Source of the DNA: Butyricimonas faecihominis
GTDB lineage: Bacteria > Bacteroidota > Bacteroidia > Bacteroidales > Marinifilaceae
Assembly: GCF_033096445.1 (NCBI RefSeq)
Contig: NZ_AP028155.1
Coordinates: 1,183,880-1,247,879 of the forward strand
Reading direction: 5' to 3'
DNA: 64,000 nucleotides
Shown: positions 16,271 through 25,879 of the stretch, one piece after another
How positions within the stretch are numbered: the stretch's first letter is position 1
How the letters are laid out: every line of letters starts with the position of its first letter
Made by a program: the position numbers and the translations under genes
Notes under the pieces: generated by a model
The model's database searches: none
What the model was told of the DNA's origin: nothing
Seen by the model: the letters and a program-made list of their open reading frames with translations, nothing else

Positions 16271-19200
16271 ACCTCCATACTCCTTTCACGTTCTGCCTTA
16301 AACTCACTGATAGGCATATTATAGAGTACAGAACGGTCGCCCTTGCGCTCCACATAATGCACATACGAAATATCGTTCTCCACGATGTGGATGTTGTCAC
16401 TCGGAGTCACCACGAGCAACTGCAGGTGGAGCTGTTTGCAGAGCGAAATCAGATAGCGAGCCTTGTCCTCGTCCTGTGCGCGAAAAGCCTCATCTATGGC
16501 AATGAAGCGGAACGAAGAGTCGAGTCCGTTCTTAGTCAAGCCAAACTGATAAGCGATAGCTGACCCCAGGATGGTATATGTCAATTGCGCCTTCTCGCCA
16601 CCTGACAGCTGTCCCATAGCCTCGTAGGTGTTACGCTTCTGATCATCGTCTTGATAAAACTCCTCCGCCTTATATGTGTACCATCCACGCACATCCATCA
16701 CCAACTTTCGCCATGATTCGTCTTGTAAACGAGACATCAGCGGTTCGATATGCTGTTCAAAATGAATCCTGCTGCCATCGATTGTCGAATTCATCTCATG
16801 GATGTTCGGGATTGCACTACTCAGAAGGTCTTGGAACTCCTTCAAATCCACGTTCAATCGTTTGGCTGCGACCAACTGGATATACGTCTTTGGAGCATCC
16901 TTGAAATCGATGCCCACAAGATACGAATTCAATTGGTCGATGGTCTTGGTGATAGACTGGCGCCAGTTCTGGAAGAACATATTGAATGCACTGACCTTGT
17001 TGATGATATTCTCCTGTAAATACTTGTTGAAGCGCGATTCAAACCCAGGCAGATCTTCGTCCAGCAATCGTTGGTAATAGGTCTGATATTCGCCCACAAA
17101 CTCCACGGCTTCGGGCAAACGGTTCACGTCCGAACGCCAATCGCGATACTTCGCGGTAATTTCCTCAATGGGATTCTTGAAGCGATAAATCAGGTTCTTC
17201 AAATCGCCACTCTTGCTACCCTTCGTCTCACGTTGTTTCCGCAAAGCGGAATTGATGTCACTCTGTAACGTGTCACGCATTTTGTCCAAACCCACCAATG
17301 CCACATTCAGTAAATCTGTGTGTTGCGACTCAAAAGCATCGGTATCAACAACGCCTATTTGAGCCAAAGCCAAAGCACAATCATTGCTCTGTTTCTTGAG
17401 TATATTCTCACGATTTTCCAATAATGCTTTGTTACCGATAGCTTCATTAAACTTCTCCTCAAGTGCACCAAGTTCCTTTCTCACCCTCTCCAATTGCCCC
17501 TGCAACATCTTCACCTTATCATTGGTCTCCTCCAGTTGTCGCTTCTGTTCTTCCTTTTGCTGAATGACGAGTGCACACGACCACCAGTCGATATCATCAA
17601 ATTTATCGTATTTATCAAACAGCTTCGAGTAGGTTTCTCGCTTCTCCTGAGCATTCTTTGTATCTGCCTCTATACGACGGACTTTGGTTGCCACCTCCTT
17701 TTCATCCTGCTGCAACTGGCGTACTTCCGCCTGTAGCATGGCAATCTTCTCCTTATTGTCCCAGCCCAACACATAGTGTTCCTTGCCTCGTGTCTCTGGT
17801 CGGTCGTCTTTCTCATGCTTACCACCTCTCGCTTTTATCAGTCCCTCTTTCGTTACTGCTTTCTCTTGCAGATAGTTGAAGTCCGCAAGCGAATCAACAC
17901 AACTATAGTTGAACTCAGCAAATAACCTATCCTCAAGCCAATCCAAATACAAGCACTTTGACTTGTATTCAACCTTACGGAGCAACGAATCCACCTTCAA
18001 TGTCCTATCCTCAAACTCACGAAGAGGCTCTGTGCCCTCGTATCGCTGATACACGATGCGTCCTCGCAGATTATGACCATTCACATACTCATTCACCTGC
18101 TTGTAATACTTCTCTGGCACCACCAATCTCAAGGCAAAATTGTGCAGAATACGCTCGATGGCATACTCCCAATCGCACTCAATATCCTTCACACGTATCA
18201 GTTCACCGATGAATGGAATCTCTTCGGCGGTTGCACCAACAGCCTCCAGTATCTCATCACGAATCTCAGCCACACGACCAGAGATATTGTTCTTATGCTG
18301 CTGCAGATAGCGTATAGTATCCACTCGCTCTGATATCGTGCAGTTGATTTCATCCTGACGGTTTTGTGCCTGACGCTTCTCTTCCATGAGTTGCCTGTCA
18401 ATCTTTACCTGCAGAGCATCTTTCTCGTGTTTGGCGGTCGCACGATTGGCATCGAATACCTCTGCATCAGGACTTTGTGTCAGCTCCACCGTCTTTGCCA
18501 GCTTATCGTATTCTTCGGCTTTGGCCTTGCGGTTATCACGCATCTTCACCTTCTGATTGATTTCCTTCTCAATCTCACGTATCTGCTGACCCACCTCGTC
18601 CTTCTCAATAGCCACCGACAAGCACGTCTGCTCTTGTTCCAGCTCACTCTTCTTCACCTTTAACGCCTTCAACTCATCTTCCAGTTTTCTCAAGTTGCTC
18701 TTGCAGCGCACCAACTCCTCGTTGCACAAATCCACCGTTCGCGCAGCAAACCAATAGGCCACCACACTCTTCTCTTGCTCCAATTCAGCTATGCGCGTGT
18801 CTATCGCCATCAGTTCCTTTGCCAATGTATTGATAGGTTCCAGTTGGGCAATCTGCTCCTTCACCTTATCGATATTGGTTTTCGCCTCCATCAGATTTTG
18901 GAAGTTGTCCTTTAGTTCCTGGTACTTTTCCTCAGCCGGCACTTCCTCGAGCATATTCGTACGGATGAAACTGTCTAGATCGTCCAACACTTTCACGCCC
19001 ACTATCTGATTGAAGAGTGTAAGCGCCTTGTCCGAACGCATTCCGAAGAGGGCTATCATCTTCTCGCCATACGCAACCGGGCCGTCAAAAAACTCTATCT
19101 TGCGTCTTGTGTCATTCGTATTGTATTTCTTCGTCAGTCGCTTGCGCCAGTCGCCATGCAGGTCAAACTCCGAAAAGTCGCGCTTTATAGTCAGCGGTTC

Positions 19201-19662
19201 GCGAGCTATACCAAACAACACCTTCAGTTCCTCGCCAGTGTAGTAGCGCACCTGAAACAGCGTCACCACACGTTTGTCCACATTGCAGAACGATGCAAGA
19301 AGTACCGAACGTGCCCCTTTGTCTCGCAATCTAAGCGTGGTAGTGCTCGCTGCACCCTCCTGCTGCTGATTGCCATAGTTGCCAAAGAAGTACGACTCCT
19401 CTGTACGGTTGCCCTTCTTCTCCACACCCGATGATTGGTTGTAGAATCGTTGGCGCTTCAGTGGCACTAGCAGCGTGAGCAGAGCATCTACCAGCGTACT
19501 CTTGCCCGATGCGTTGGCACCGGTCAGCAGCGAGTTATTGCCCTGCGTATTCATGCAGTACACCTTTTGGTCGAATGTACCCCAGTTCCACACTTCCAAA
19601 TAGTCAAGCTTGAAGCCTGCCACTTCTGGACTGGTATTAAAGAGATTCATCTGCTGCATCAT
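16267..19662 (-). CDS. jetC: Wadjet JetC, SMC/MukB-like ATPase
   Basis: A 1131-residue SMC-type protein. Walker A is GANASGKST (residues 48-56). Two long coiled-coil arms flank a hinge region in the middle. The ABC signature MGQLSGGEKAQLTY is near residue 1020 and Walker B FRFIAIDEAFRAQDEDKARY near 1055. JetC is the loop-extruding motor that reels in circular plasmids. It overlaps jetB by 26 bases upstream and jetD by four bases downstream, which implies translational coupling. Full length for Wadjet type I. Confidence 0.95.
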   Translation of the reverse strand: MMQQMNLFNTSPEVAGFKLDYLEVWNWGTFDQKVYCMNTQGNNSLLTGANASGKSTLVDALLTLLVPLKRQRFYNQSSGVEKKGNRTEESYFFGNYGNQQQEGAASTTTLRLRDKGARSVLLASFCNVDKRVVTLFQVRYYTGEELKVLFGIAREPLTIKRDFSEFDLHGDWRKRLTKKYNTNDTRRKIEFFDGPVAYGEKMIALFGMRSDKALTLFNQIVGVKVLDDLDSFIRTNMLEEVPAEEKYQELKDNFQNLMEAKTNIDKVKEQIAQLEPINTLAKELMAIDTRIAELEQEKSVVAYWFAARTVDLCNEELVRCKSNLRKLEDELKALKVKKSELEQEQTCLSVAIEKDEVGQQIREIEKEINQKVKMRDNRKAKAEEYDKLAKTVELTQSPDAEVFDANRATAKHEKDALQVKIDRQLMEEKRQAQNRQDEINCTISERVDTIRYLQQHKNNISGRVAEIRDEILEAVGATAEEIPFIGELIRVKDIECDWEYAIERILHNFALRLVVPEKYYKQVNEYVNGHNLRGRIVYQRYEGTEPLREFEDRTLKVDSLLRKVEYKSKCLYLDWLEDRLFAEFNYSCVDSLADFNYLQEKAVTKEGLIKARGGKHEKDDRPETRGKEHYVLGWDNKEKIAMLQAEVRQLQQDEKEVATKVRRIEADTKNAQEKRETYSKLFDKYDKFDDIDWWSCALVIQQKEEQKRQLEETNDKVKMLQGQLERVRKELGALEEKFNEAIGNKALLENRENILKKQSNDCALALAQIGVVDTDAFESQHTDLLNVALVGLDKMRDTLQSDINSALRKQRETKGSKSGDLKNLIYRFKNPIEEITAKYRDWRSDVNRLPEAVEFVGEYQTYYQRLLDEDLPGFESRFNKYLQENIINKVSAFNMFFQNWRQSITKTIDQLNSYLVGIDFKDAPKTYIQLVAAKRLNVDLKEFQDLLSSAIPNIHEMNSTIDGSRIHFEQHIEPLMSRLQDESWRKLVMDVRGWYTYKAEEFYQDDDQKRNTYEAMGQLSGGEKAQLTYTILGSAIAYQFGLTKNGLDSSFRFIAIDEAFRAQDEDKARYLISLCKQLHLQLLVVTPSDNIHIVENDISYVHYVERKGDRSVLYNMPISEFKAERERSMEV

Positions 19663-20221
19663 AGTCGTTCAGTTTGTTTTTGAATTCCAATAGATCGTCC
19701 AGTGTCACCTTCTCCTTGATGATGCGATGTATTTTATAGCGTTTCTCGCCCTCAGCATGCTTTGCTTCCACAAGGAAACCAAAGCTGACGATGCTGTCGA
19801 TATAGCGGTCAAGGTCTTTCTCAAACTTGGCACGATTGAAGGTGGTGGGCAGGAACAGTTCCGCCTCTTCCTTTATTTCAGTGGCGGTTACATACTTATA
19901 CGAAGCCTGCGACTCTGTTGGATTGCTGTCGAAGTCTTCGAGTATCTGCCTCAACACGATGAGTATCACCGACACCTCAAAACCATACAACCTTCTCGAC
20001 GTCATGTTCAACGTTTTGTCATCGTCCAATTTCAGTTGCTTGACAAAGGCAAAACCCTCATCCTTTTTCACGATGAGTTCCAGCCCCATCACGCTGATAT
20101 AGTCCAGTATCTCGCTCTGGTAGTCGAGTACATCATTCCACACTACATCGTCTTTCTCTACGATGCCTTTCAGAAGTTTCACCACAGCCCTGCTGTATGG
20201 TTGTATATTTGTTGCGTTCAT
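19637..20221 (-). CDS. jetB: Wadjet JetB (DUF4194, kleisin-partner)
   Basis: A 194-residue protein of the DUF4194 type, the MukE-like winged-helix partner in the Wadjet complex. Segments MTSRRLYGFEVSVILIVLRQIL and EEAELFLPTTFNRAKFEKDLDRYIDSIVSFGFL are typical of the family's winged-helix region. It bridges the JetA kleisin and the JetC heads. Its start overlaps the jetA stop by four bases and its end overlaps jetC by 26 bases. The C-terminal acidic tail (KLNDYDAADESL) is unremarkable. Confidence 0.92.
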   Translation of the reverse strand: MNATNIQPYSRAVVKLLKGIVEKDDVVWNDVLDYQSEILDYISVMGLELIVKKDEGFAFVKQLKLDDDKTLNMTSRRLYGFEVSVILIVLRQILEDFDSNPTESQASYKYVTATEIKEEAELFLPTTFNRAKFEKDLDRYIDSIVSFGFLVEAKHAEGEKRYKIHRIIKEKVTLDDLLEFKNKLNDYDAADESL

Positions 20222-21672
20222 CGTGTTATTATGATTTCGGGAATTGATATCGTTTTGTTTTCTGCAAAAACAATATATTGCTGGCGCTCTTCGTTTACCA
20301 CAGTCTTATATTCCTTCAGCACGCCAATGTATCCAAACACTTCCGACAGACCTTTCTCCACACCCTCGTTCCGTTCTATCACCTCTGCTAGTGTCGTCTG
20401 CTGTCTGTCGTACAGCACCTTGTTAATGCGGTCTCTCAGCACCAGACGATCGATGTGATACGGATTGTAGAGTTTGCCTATGCGCTCCAAGTCGTCCAGA
20501 CTCAGTTCAGCCATATCAGGCTTATCCTTATACACAGTCTCTTTTATAGGAGCCAGAGTCAGAGGGCGCTCGACTGGCAGATTGATATCGATAGTTTCAT
20601 ATTCAAGCGAAGCTTCTGGTTTCTCTTTCTGTTTGGTGGCTTCGATGAGCAGTTTCTTTATATCATTAATCACCTGCTTTGTCACCTCTGCATTCATCTG
20701 TCCGTTCTGGCGAATGATGCGACTCAGTTTCTCGCTCATGCGATCGTTGGTTTTCGCCACCTTCTCGCCTGCGTCAAACAGATGCTTTTTCATTTCCCTG
20801 AGAAACATGTCATGCGCATCAATGCCTCTATTCTCCAGTGTTTCATAGAGTGCACCAGTCAACTCGTCCCATTCTTTCTGCAGATCGGCCGAGAGCAGGA
20901 ATTCCCAGAATGCATAGAAACTCTTGCCTTGTTGCGATTGTTTCAGTTCGCCATACGCATCAAAGATGTAGTTCAGCAATACTTTCTTCTCCGCATTGTC
21001 TGTCTGGCGCTCATATATCTCTTTGATAATCCCCTTGAAGTTGTCATCCACCTCCTTGAAATCGCTAAGCAGCTCCTTAGCCAGTTTATTCAAGCTATTG
21101 TATCGTGGTTCTATCTGGTAGTCCTCATACACCTCGACCTCTTCGCCCATCTCCAGTCGCTGAATCTGATGCTCTATCTCCATTTTTTTGGCTCGGAGCA
21201 GTTCCAGTCGCTTCTCGCGGTCCTCGTTCGAGTATTCCACCAATTCCTTCAGTTGGGCAAACAGCGTCTTGAACTTCGATTCCGTACCGATGTAATCCTC
21301 TTTTTTCAAGCTCACCACCCAATCCATCAGTTTGCTTGTGTGCGACGAAATCTCGTATATCACCTCTCCCTCTTCGTTCTGATAGTTGGTCAAGAATCCC
21401 TTGTCTGTCCAGTCTTTGATGAGTCGTTTTGCTTTCTGTTCGTTCGACTCCCCTAGTCTTGTCATTTCAAGATTATCCTCCACCAACGCATTTTCCTGCT
21501 CATCCAGTCGGTTCTCCAGTAGCATGTGCAAGCGTTCCTGCATTATAGCCGACTGTCCCTCAAACGCCTCAATGACAAAAGACAAGAAGAAATCCACACT
21601 TCTTGATTTTATGAGTCGTACGCTTGGTGACTCTCGTAATATTTGTGTTATTTCTTCTACTTGCATATCCAT
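20218..21672 (-). CDS. jetA: Wadjet JetA (DUF3375, kleisin/MukF-like)
   Basis: A 484-residue protein of the DUF3375 family, starting MDMQVEEITQILRESPSVRLIKSRSVDFFLSFV. JetA is the kleisin subunit that closes the JetC ring. It contains a long helical middle region (DREKRLELLRAKKMEIEHQIQRLE) and a C-terminal winged-helix part. It is the first gene of the jetABCD operon. A decayed XRE regulator gene lies just upstream (21697-21905), which may once have controlled the operon. I see no clear -7 box between them. Confidence 0.93.
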   Translation of the reverse strand: MDMQVEEITQILRESPSVRLIKSRSVDFFLSFVIEAFEGQSAIMQERLHMLLENRLDEQENALVEDNLEMTRLGESNEQKAKRLIKDWTDKGFLTNYQNEEGEVIYEISSHTSKLMDWVVSLKKEDYIGTESKFKTLFAQLKELVEYSNEDREKRLELLRAKKMEIEHQIQRLEMGEEVEVYEDYQIEPRYNSLNKLAKELLSDFKEVDDNFKGIIKEIYERQTDNAEKKVLLNYIFDAYGELKQSQQGKSFYAFWEFLLSADLQKEWDELTGALYETLENRGIDAHDMFLREMKKHLFDAGEKVAKTNDRMSEKLSRIIRQNGQMNAEVTKQVINDIKKLLIEATKQKEKPEASLEYETIDINLPVERPLTLAPIKETVYKDKPDMAELSLDDLERIGKLYNPYHIDRLVLRDRINKVLYDRQQTTLAEVIERNEGVEKGLSEVFGYIGVLKEYKTVVNEERQQYIVFAENKTISIPEIIITR

Positions 21673-21696
21673 CAGTATATTTCTTATATGTTATTG

Positions 21697-21905
21697 TCAC
21701 ATCTTTGAAGGATAAACGAGCACCTCTTCTTCCCCTACTTCTAGCACCTTTGCTATCTGAAATAGAGTCTCGAGGCTGGATTATGCTGCATTCGTGCACC
21801 ATTTTAATACTGTAGCAGGATCTAAGGTAATTGTTCTACAAGCCACTTGTTTGTGCGCTTCTTCTCTGCCAACATTCCTTTGATGCGATTTATGTCCTTA
21901 TCCAT
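21697..21905 (-). pseudogene. XRE-family HTH regulator, broken
   Basis: From the ATG at 21905 the frame gives MDKDINRIKGMLAEKKRTNKWLVEQL and then TAG. In a shifted frame it continues LDPATVLKWCTNAA, a TAA, then SSLETLFQIAKVLEVGEEEVLVYPSKM and TGA at 21697-21699. Joined, this is the common Bacteroidetes XRE protein (LAEKKRTNKWLAEQL...DPATVSKWCTN...QPSLETLxQIAKxLxV). It therefore carries a frameshift plus one in-frame stop (a Gln codon position). It lies directly upstream of jetA on the same strand, as XRE repressors of defence operons often do. Confidence 0.75.
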
Positions 21906-22610
21906 GACTATGCATTACATATTATTTAGGGCAAAATATTAGGTGACTATATACTATCTTACAGCAAAATCCTCTATACACGATTATACGATTTATAGAA
22001 GGTTTATATTTTCTATATCCTACCGTTTAACAAGGATTCACACTTTAAGGCAATATATAGTTACCATATTTTATATGTTTCTCAATTGTGTGGCAAAATT
22101 ACAAAATATTACTGAAAAACGATAAGTTCAGTGATAAAAAGAAAAGATCATGCGCTAAATTCTATGACTTCATTCTTCAGCCTTCTCTATTTACAAGCTT
22201 TATTTATTATGTGTTTAACAGCAAGCCTTCCTCAACTACCGAAAAATCTGTATAGACATATTTGATTAGGAGGAAACGCCAGCATTAGGAAAACTTCTTC
22301 ATAAACCTTACCACTTCCGATATCGTACAAAAGTCAAACTTACCGGTTCTTATCATATAGGATTGCAGAAATATAAATATAGCGTGCCTTATTTAGTATG
22401 TAGACTAGTAAAGTACATACGAAGTACTACAAATATTGAATATCTCATTGACAGATAAAACTCATCTGAGAGACCTCTTTGATAAAACTAAATTTCAAAA
22501 TGACAAAGAACGATTCGGACCAAATAGGCCAAGTTCATTTAAATTTTAATTCGGACCAATTTTAATGGGACACTAGTGATCCTAAAACTTAAAACATATA
22601 TACCAAACCC
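21906..22610. other. AT-rich intergenic, possible IS end
   Basis: No gene visible in 705 bases. Near the right side ATTCGGACCAA occurs twice (about 22513 and 22541), and the second copy runs into AATTTTAATGGGACAC. Repeats of this kind ending in a TGTCCC-like tip resemble the multi-repeat ends of IS21-group elements, but no transposase is present here. Confidence 0.3.
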
Positions 22611-23447
22611 TTATTTTTCTAATTTAAATTGAGCCTCTTTCTCTTTAATAAGCAATAAAGAAATATCAAATAAGACCTTTATAGTACTATTTAATTCAAG
22701 CGAAAAATCTTTAATCGAAGTGGTCATCTTATCAACATCATCATAGTATGAAATAATTTTTTTATCTAATCGTTCCAGTTCCATGTTAACATCCTTAATC
22801 TCTTGCAGAAATAACTTTCTCTTTTCTATATCTACCGCTTGTTTACTTAATTCCAATAAGATATTTTTTCGATGCATATTATTCTCTTTTATTTGAATAT
22901 CATATCTGTTTTGATTAACACGTTCTATAAAAGAGAGTTCTTGATCCAATAAATCCGATAGTCCAATACGTGCTTTAATCCAGCATTCTTCATAAGTCTT
23001 TTCTAAATTTGTTTTCTGGCGTTGTACATCAACTTCAAACACATATCTATACTGCAAATCTGGTGCATAGATTCGACCTTTCATTTGACATATTTCTGAT
23101 TTAGATAATGATATATTCTGATGGTCAAGACCAACAGTAATTCCCATAACATCTACTATATTAAGTAAAGCCAAATTATTTTTTAGACAGTTATTATAAT
23201 CATCCAACTTTTTAATATTTTGTTGACGAATTAACAGTTTTTCTTGTTGTAGAATAGCTTTCTCACTATTTCTATTACTATAAATAATAGCAAGATAACC
23301 TACTACAACAGCAAAAATTCCACTACTATAACTTCCCCCAAAATTTAACCACGAGTCATTTGAAAGATTTGTTTTAATAACATTACCATATGCCAACAAC
23401 GTATTAATGATAAATGCAATAGCAATTCCACTAATTATGATTCCCAA
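22611..23447 (-). CDS. Two-TM coiled-coil membrane protein next to AAA/RloB
   Basis: The frame opens at a TTG at 23447 and gives 278 residues: two hydrophobic helices (about residues 2-20 and 40-58) and then a long coiled coil with many Lys/Glu. Upstream an ATG at 23473 is followed by eight A's and lies in another frame; nine A's would give MKKKDLYVVLGIIISG, a natural start joined exactly to this frame. So either the A-run is a slippage or phase-variable site, a sequencing error, or a non-ATG start is used. It follows the RloB-like gene in the same operon and could be the membrane-acting effector of that system. I recognise no named family. Confidence 0.6.
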   Translation of the reverse strand: MGIIISGIAIAFIINTLLAYGNVIKTNLSNDSWLNFGGSYSSGIFAVVVGYLAIIYSNRNSEKAILQQEKLLIRQQNIKKLDDYNNCLKNNLALLNIVDVMGITVGLDHQNISLSKSEICQMKGRIYAPDLQYRYVFEVDVQRQKTNLEKTYEECWIKARIGLSDLLDQELSFIERVNQNRYDIQIKENNMHRKNILLELSKQAVDIEKRKLFLQEIKDVNMELERLDKKIISYYDDVDKMTTSIKDFSLELNSTIKVLFDISLLLIKEKEAQFKLEK

Positions 23448-23486
23448 AACAACATATAAATCTTTTTTTTCATCAATTCATATTTA

Positions 23487-24065
23487 TTACAACGATTCAC
23501 TAACTTTTTTAATCGCCTTATAAATCTCACTATAAGAATCTCTACCTTTATATTTTTCGGCCAGTTCACATGCTTTATCCATTTTTGAGCCTGCAAGTAT
23601 TTCTTTAACCCATTTATCCTTCTCAAGGTATTTCCGAGTTTTATCATATGTTGGCAGATATTGCTTTAATGCTCTTTCTGTTGCTGCTGAATCTTGGAAA
23701 TGTCGACATGTATCTTCAAAATGTAGTAAAAACCAATATTCTATTGACTGTAAGCTATCACAAAGAATCACATTAGCATTATTTTCATATTTCTTTTTGA
23801 GCGATACCATTTTTTTATTCTCTGCATCAGAACGCCTGCTAACATCAGCATCAAAAACACATATTACAAAGACATCTTCATCCAGAAGTTCCTTTATTTT
23901 CTTTTCTATTTTCTCAATACTATTGTTTTCAAATAAACGAGGAGAAATAGAGTATCTATAACCAAGTATTTTTTTCAAATGACTGAAATAGAATAATTCA
24001 GTCAAACCCTCACCGACGATATGAATAATCTGTCTGGTCGCTGTATTTTTTCTTGCTTTTCTCAT
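23487..24065 (-). CDS. RloB-like TOPRIM-type protein (AbiLii-like), pair 1
   Basis: A 192-residue protein with the RloB layout: IIHIVGEGLTELFYFSHLKK at the start (the family has VxCEGxxTExxYF), VICVFDADV in the middle, and SIEYWFLLHFEDT (family: NPxFExWxLxHF), followed by a Lys-rich helical end. The acidic residues of the TOPRIM-like core are present. With the AAA ATPase that starts 12 bases upstream it forms an RloA/RloB-type pair, as in the AbiL abortive-infection system. A second, separate pair lies at 36.8-38.8 kb. Confidence 0.75.
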   Translation of the reverse strand: MRKARKNTATRQIIHIVGEGLTELFYFSHLKKILGYRYSISPRLFENNSIEKIEKKIKELLDEDVFVICVFDADVSRRSDAENKKMVSLKKKYENNANVILCDSLQSIEYWFLLHFEDTCRHFQDSAATERALKQYLPTYDKTRKYLEKDKWVKEILAGSKMDKACELAEKYKGRDSYSEIYKAIKKVSESL

Positions 24066-24077
24066 AAAAATACACGA

Positions 24078-25286
24078 TTATAGATTAGGAACTGCACCGA
24101 ATTTACCGAACTTATATGCCTTTTGGAAAGAACTGATCCTATTCAATCCCTTGAAGTCTGTCAGAGGATACAGTACACTTGAACCATCCAGATTCTTTTC
24201 AGTAAACCAAACATTATCTTTTCTAAGCAAATCTTCCTCTCCTAACAGTCCATCATAATGCGTTGTGAGCAACAACTGTGCCTGTTCTGATTCTTTTAGA
24301 AAACGTTCAATGATGTATTCTATCAATTTTGGATGAAGAGAAGATTCAATCTCGTCAACTGCGAGAAAAGCATCTTTTTCAAGAATCTTTTGTACTTGAG
24401 CAGCCAAGCCAAATGTACGAATAGTGCCGTCCGATTCAAACAGTTCCAAGAACTCATAATAATCATTGTTACCATAATCAGATGAAACTTTATGCTGATA
24501 CATAGTATAATTAATCGGCCCCTTATGCGTTTCCTGTTCTTTGGAAGTAATATTTGAAATATTAAAATCTGCTTCCTGCAGATATCTCAAAATATAATCT
24601 TTTGCTGACTCATTCTTGATTGATTCTTCGGCATAACGACCTAAAGATGATGCAGGTACAATAGCCGGCATAACCTGATTGGTTAGATACTGAAGAACCG
24701 TCTCTAGTTCTACAATATGTGTATTCACCTGCATATAGGCAGCAAAAACTGACATATTATGCAAACACTTCAATGTTATTTCCTCTTTGACAGCTTGCGA
24801 CATCTTGATTTTCTGTCCAAATTTAATAACAGATACGTTATTCTCAGTATTTCTTTCAAATATAGTAGCAGGCTGTTGACTTGGATAATAAATTAAACTT
24901 TCCTTTGCTACGTGCCATCTATCTAAAGCTACTGAATAGACATAACAAACAACTTTCTCCTCATTCTTCAAATAGAACGAAATCGAATATTCAGATAACT
25001 GCTTTGAACTTGTTTTATTCAGGAGAAACGGGACTACTTGAATTTGTTCTGCCTTATTAAGTGGAGTATAAGTAATGAATGACTTGATAAAATCACAAAC
25101 CTTAATAATATTACTCTTACCCGAAGCATTTGCTCCATAAATAACAGCCACTTTCAATAGTCTCACACCGCCACCCAATTCAACAACATGATATGATTCC
25201 ATATCCTTACTTCTATCAGCTTCAAAACTTAATATAGCCTCGTCTCTAAATGAGAACATGTTCTTAAATCTAATTTCTGCTATCAT
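24078..25286 (-). CDS. AAA ATPase (RloA/AbiLi-like), pair 1
   Basis: A 402-residue ABC-type AAA ATPase. Walker A is YGANASGKSN (about 50-59). FLAVDEIESSLHPKLIEYIIERFL is Walker B with the following D-loop-like segment, and QLLLTTHYDGLL is the H-loop. The tail FGKFGAVPNL is typical of the RloA/AbiLi group (compare GRYGAIPYI in the second pair). It is predicted to sense phage infection and drive its RloB partner, which follows after 12 bases. Promoter at 25303-25310. Confidence 0.88.
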   Translation of the reverse strand: MIAEIRFKNMFSFRDEAILSFEADRSKDMESYHVVELGGGVRLLKVAVIYGANASGKSNIIKVCDFIKSFITYTPLNKAEQIQVVPFLLNKTSSKQLSEYSISFYLKNEEKVVCYVYSVALDRWHVAKESLIYYPSQQPATIFERNTENNVSVIKFGQKIKMSQAVKEEITLKCLHNMSVFAAYMQVNTHIVELETVLQYLTNQVMPAIVPASSLGRYAEESIKNESAKDYILRYLQEADFNISNITSKEQETHKGPINYTMYQHKVSSDYGNNDYYEFLELFESDGTIRTFGLAAQVQKILEKDAFLAVDEIESSLHPKLIEYIIERFLKESEQAQLLLTTHYDGLLGEEDLLRKDNVWFTEKNLDGSSVLYPLTDFKGLNRISSFQKAYKFGKFGAVPNL

Positions 25287-25302
25287 ACAATTTGTTTTTC
25301 CA

Positions 25303-25310
25303 CAAATATA
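25303..25310 (-). promoter_or_regulatory. -7 box for AAA/RloB pair 1
   Basis: Minus-strand TATATTTG lies 17 bases upstream of the ATG at 25286, giving a very short leader. Confidence 0.55.
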
Positions 25311-25439
25311 TAACTAAATATCCATATCCACAAATAAGATTAATCTATTTGCATCATTTCTACAAATATCACAAACTAATACCTATTCTATTATTTTTTT
25401 ATAACCTTAGGCAATATCAATCATTTAAAAATCTTGGAT

Positions 25440-25830
25440 CACAACAAGGAAAAGGTAAGTATACCTACAGAAGAAACCATGAAGATAACTATCTATGTAC
25501 AGAAGCAGAAATAAGACGTATGTTTGCTGATGCTAATCACCACAGAGATTCTAATGTAAGGTGGACACACCGTATCTATGGGAAGCAAACCTCTATCATT
25601 TCTATATAAAAGTATATAATAGATTGATACAGGTTTTACCACATCCTATTATGATAAAAGATGGTATACAACAAGAAGAAACACCTGCTCATGATGCTAT
25701 ACGAGAAGCACTAATAAATTGTATAATTCGGCACTATAGAATATTTTGTGTAAATGGAAAATACGGGATTCAAATTATGAACCAATTTATGCTTATATTT
25801 GAAAACAGAATCCAGATATAAGAGAACTTA
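25440..25830 (+). pseudogene. AlbA_2-type ATP-binding protein fragment
   Basis: Two overlapping plus-strand frames hold parts of one protein. The first has YRRNHEDNYLCTEAEIRRMF, and the second WEANLYHFYIKVYNRLIQVL then ETPAHDAIREALINCII. These match the middle of Schlafen/AlbA_2 ATP-binding proteins (FYxKVxxKL...DDTPVHEALREALVNxLIHADY), which are common in Bacteroides accessory DNA. The N-terminal AlbA domain and the C-terminus are missing and a frameshift joins the pieces near 25570-25600. A second, longer relic of the family lies at 27.2-28.8 kb. Confidence 0.6.
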
Positions 25831-25879
25831 CAAGTGAATCCTGTTTCCATTTACACAAAATTCCAGACAGTGTCTATTT

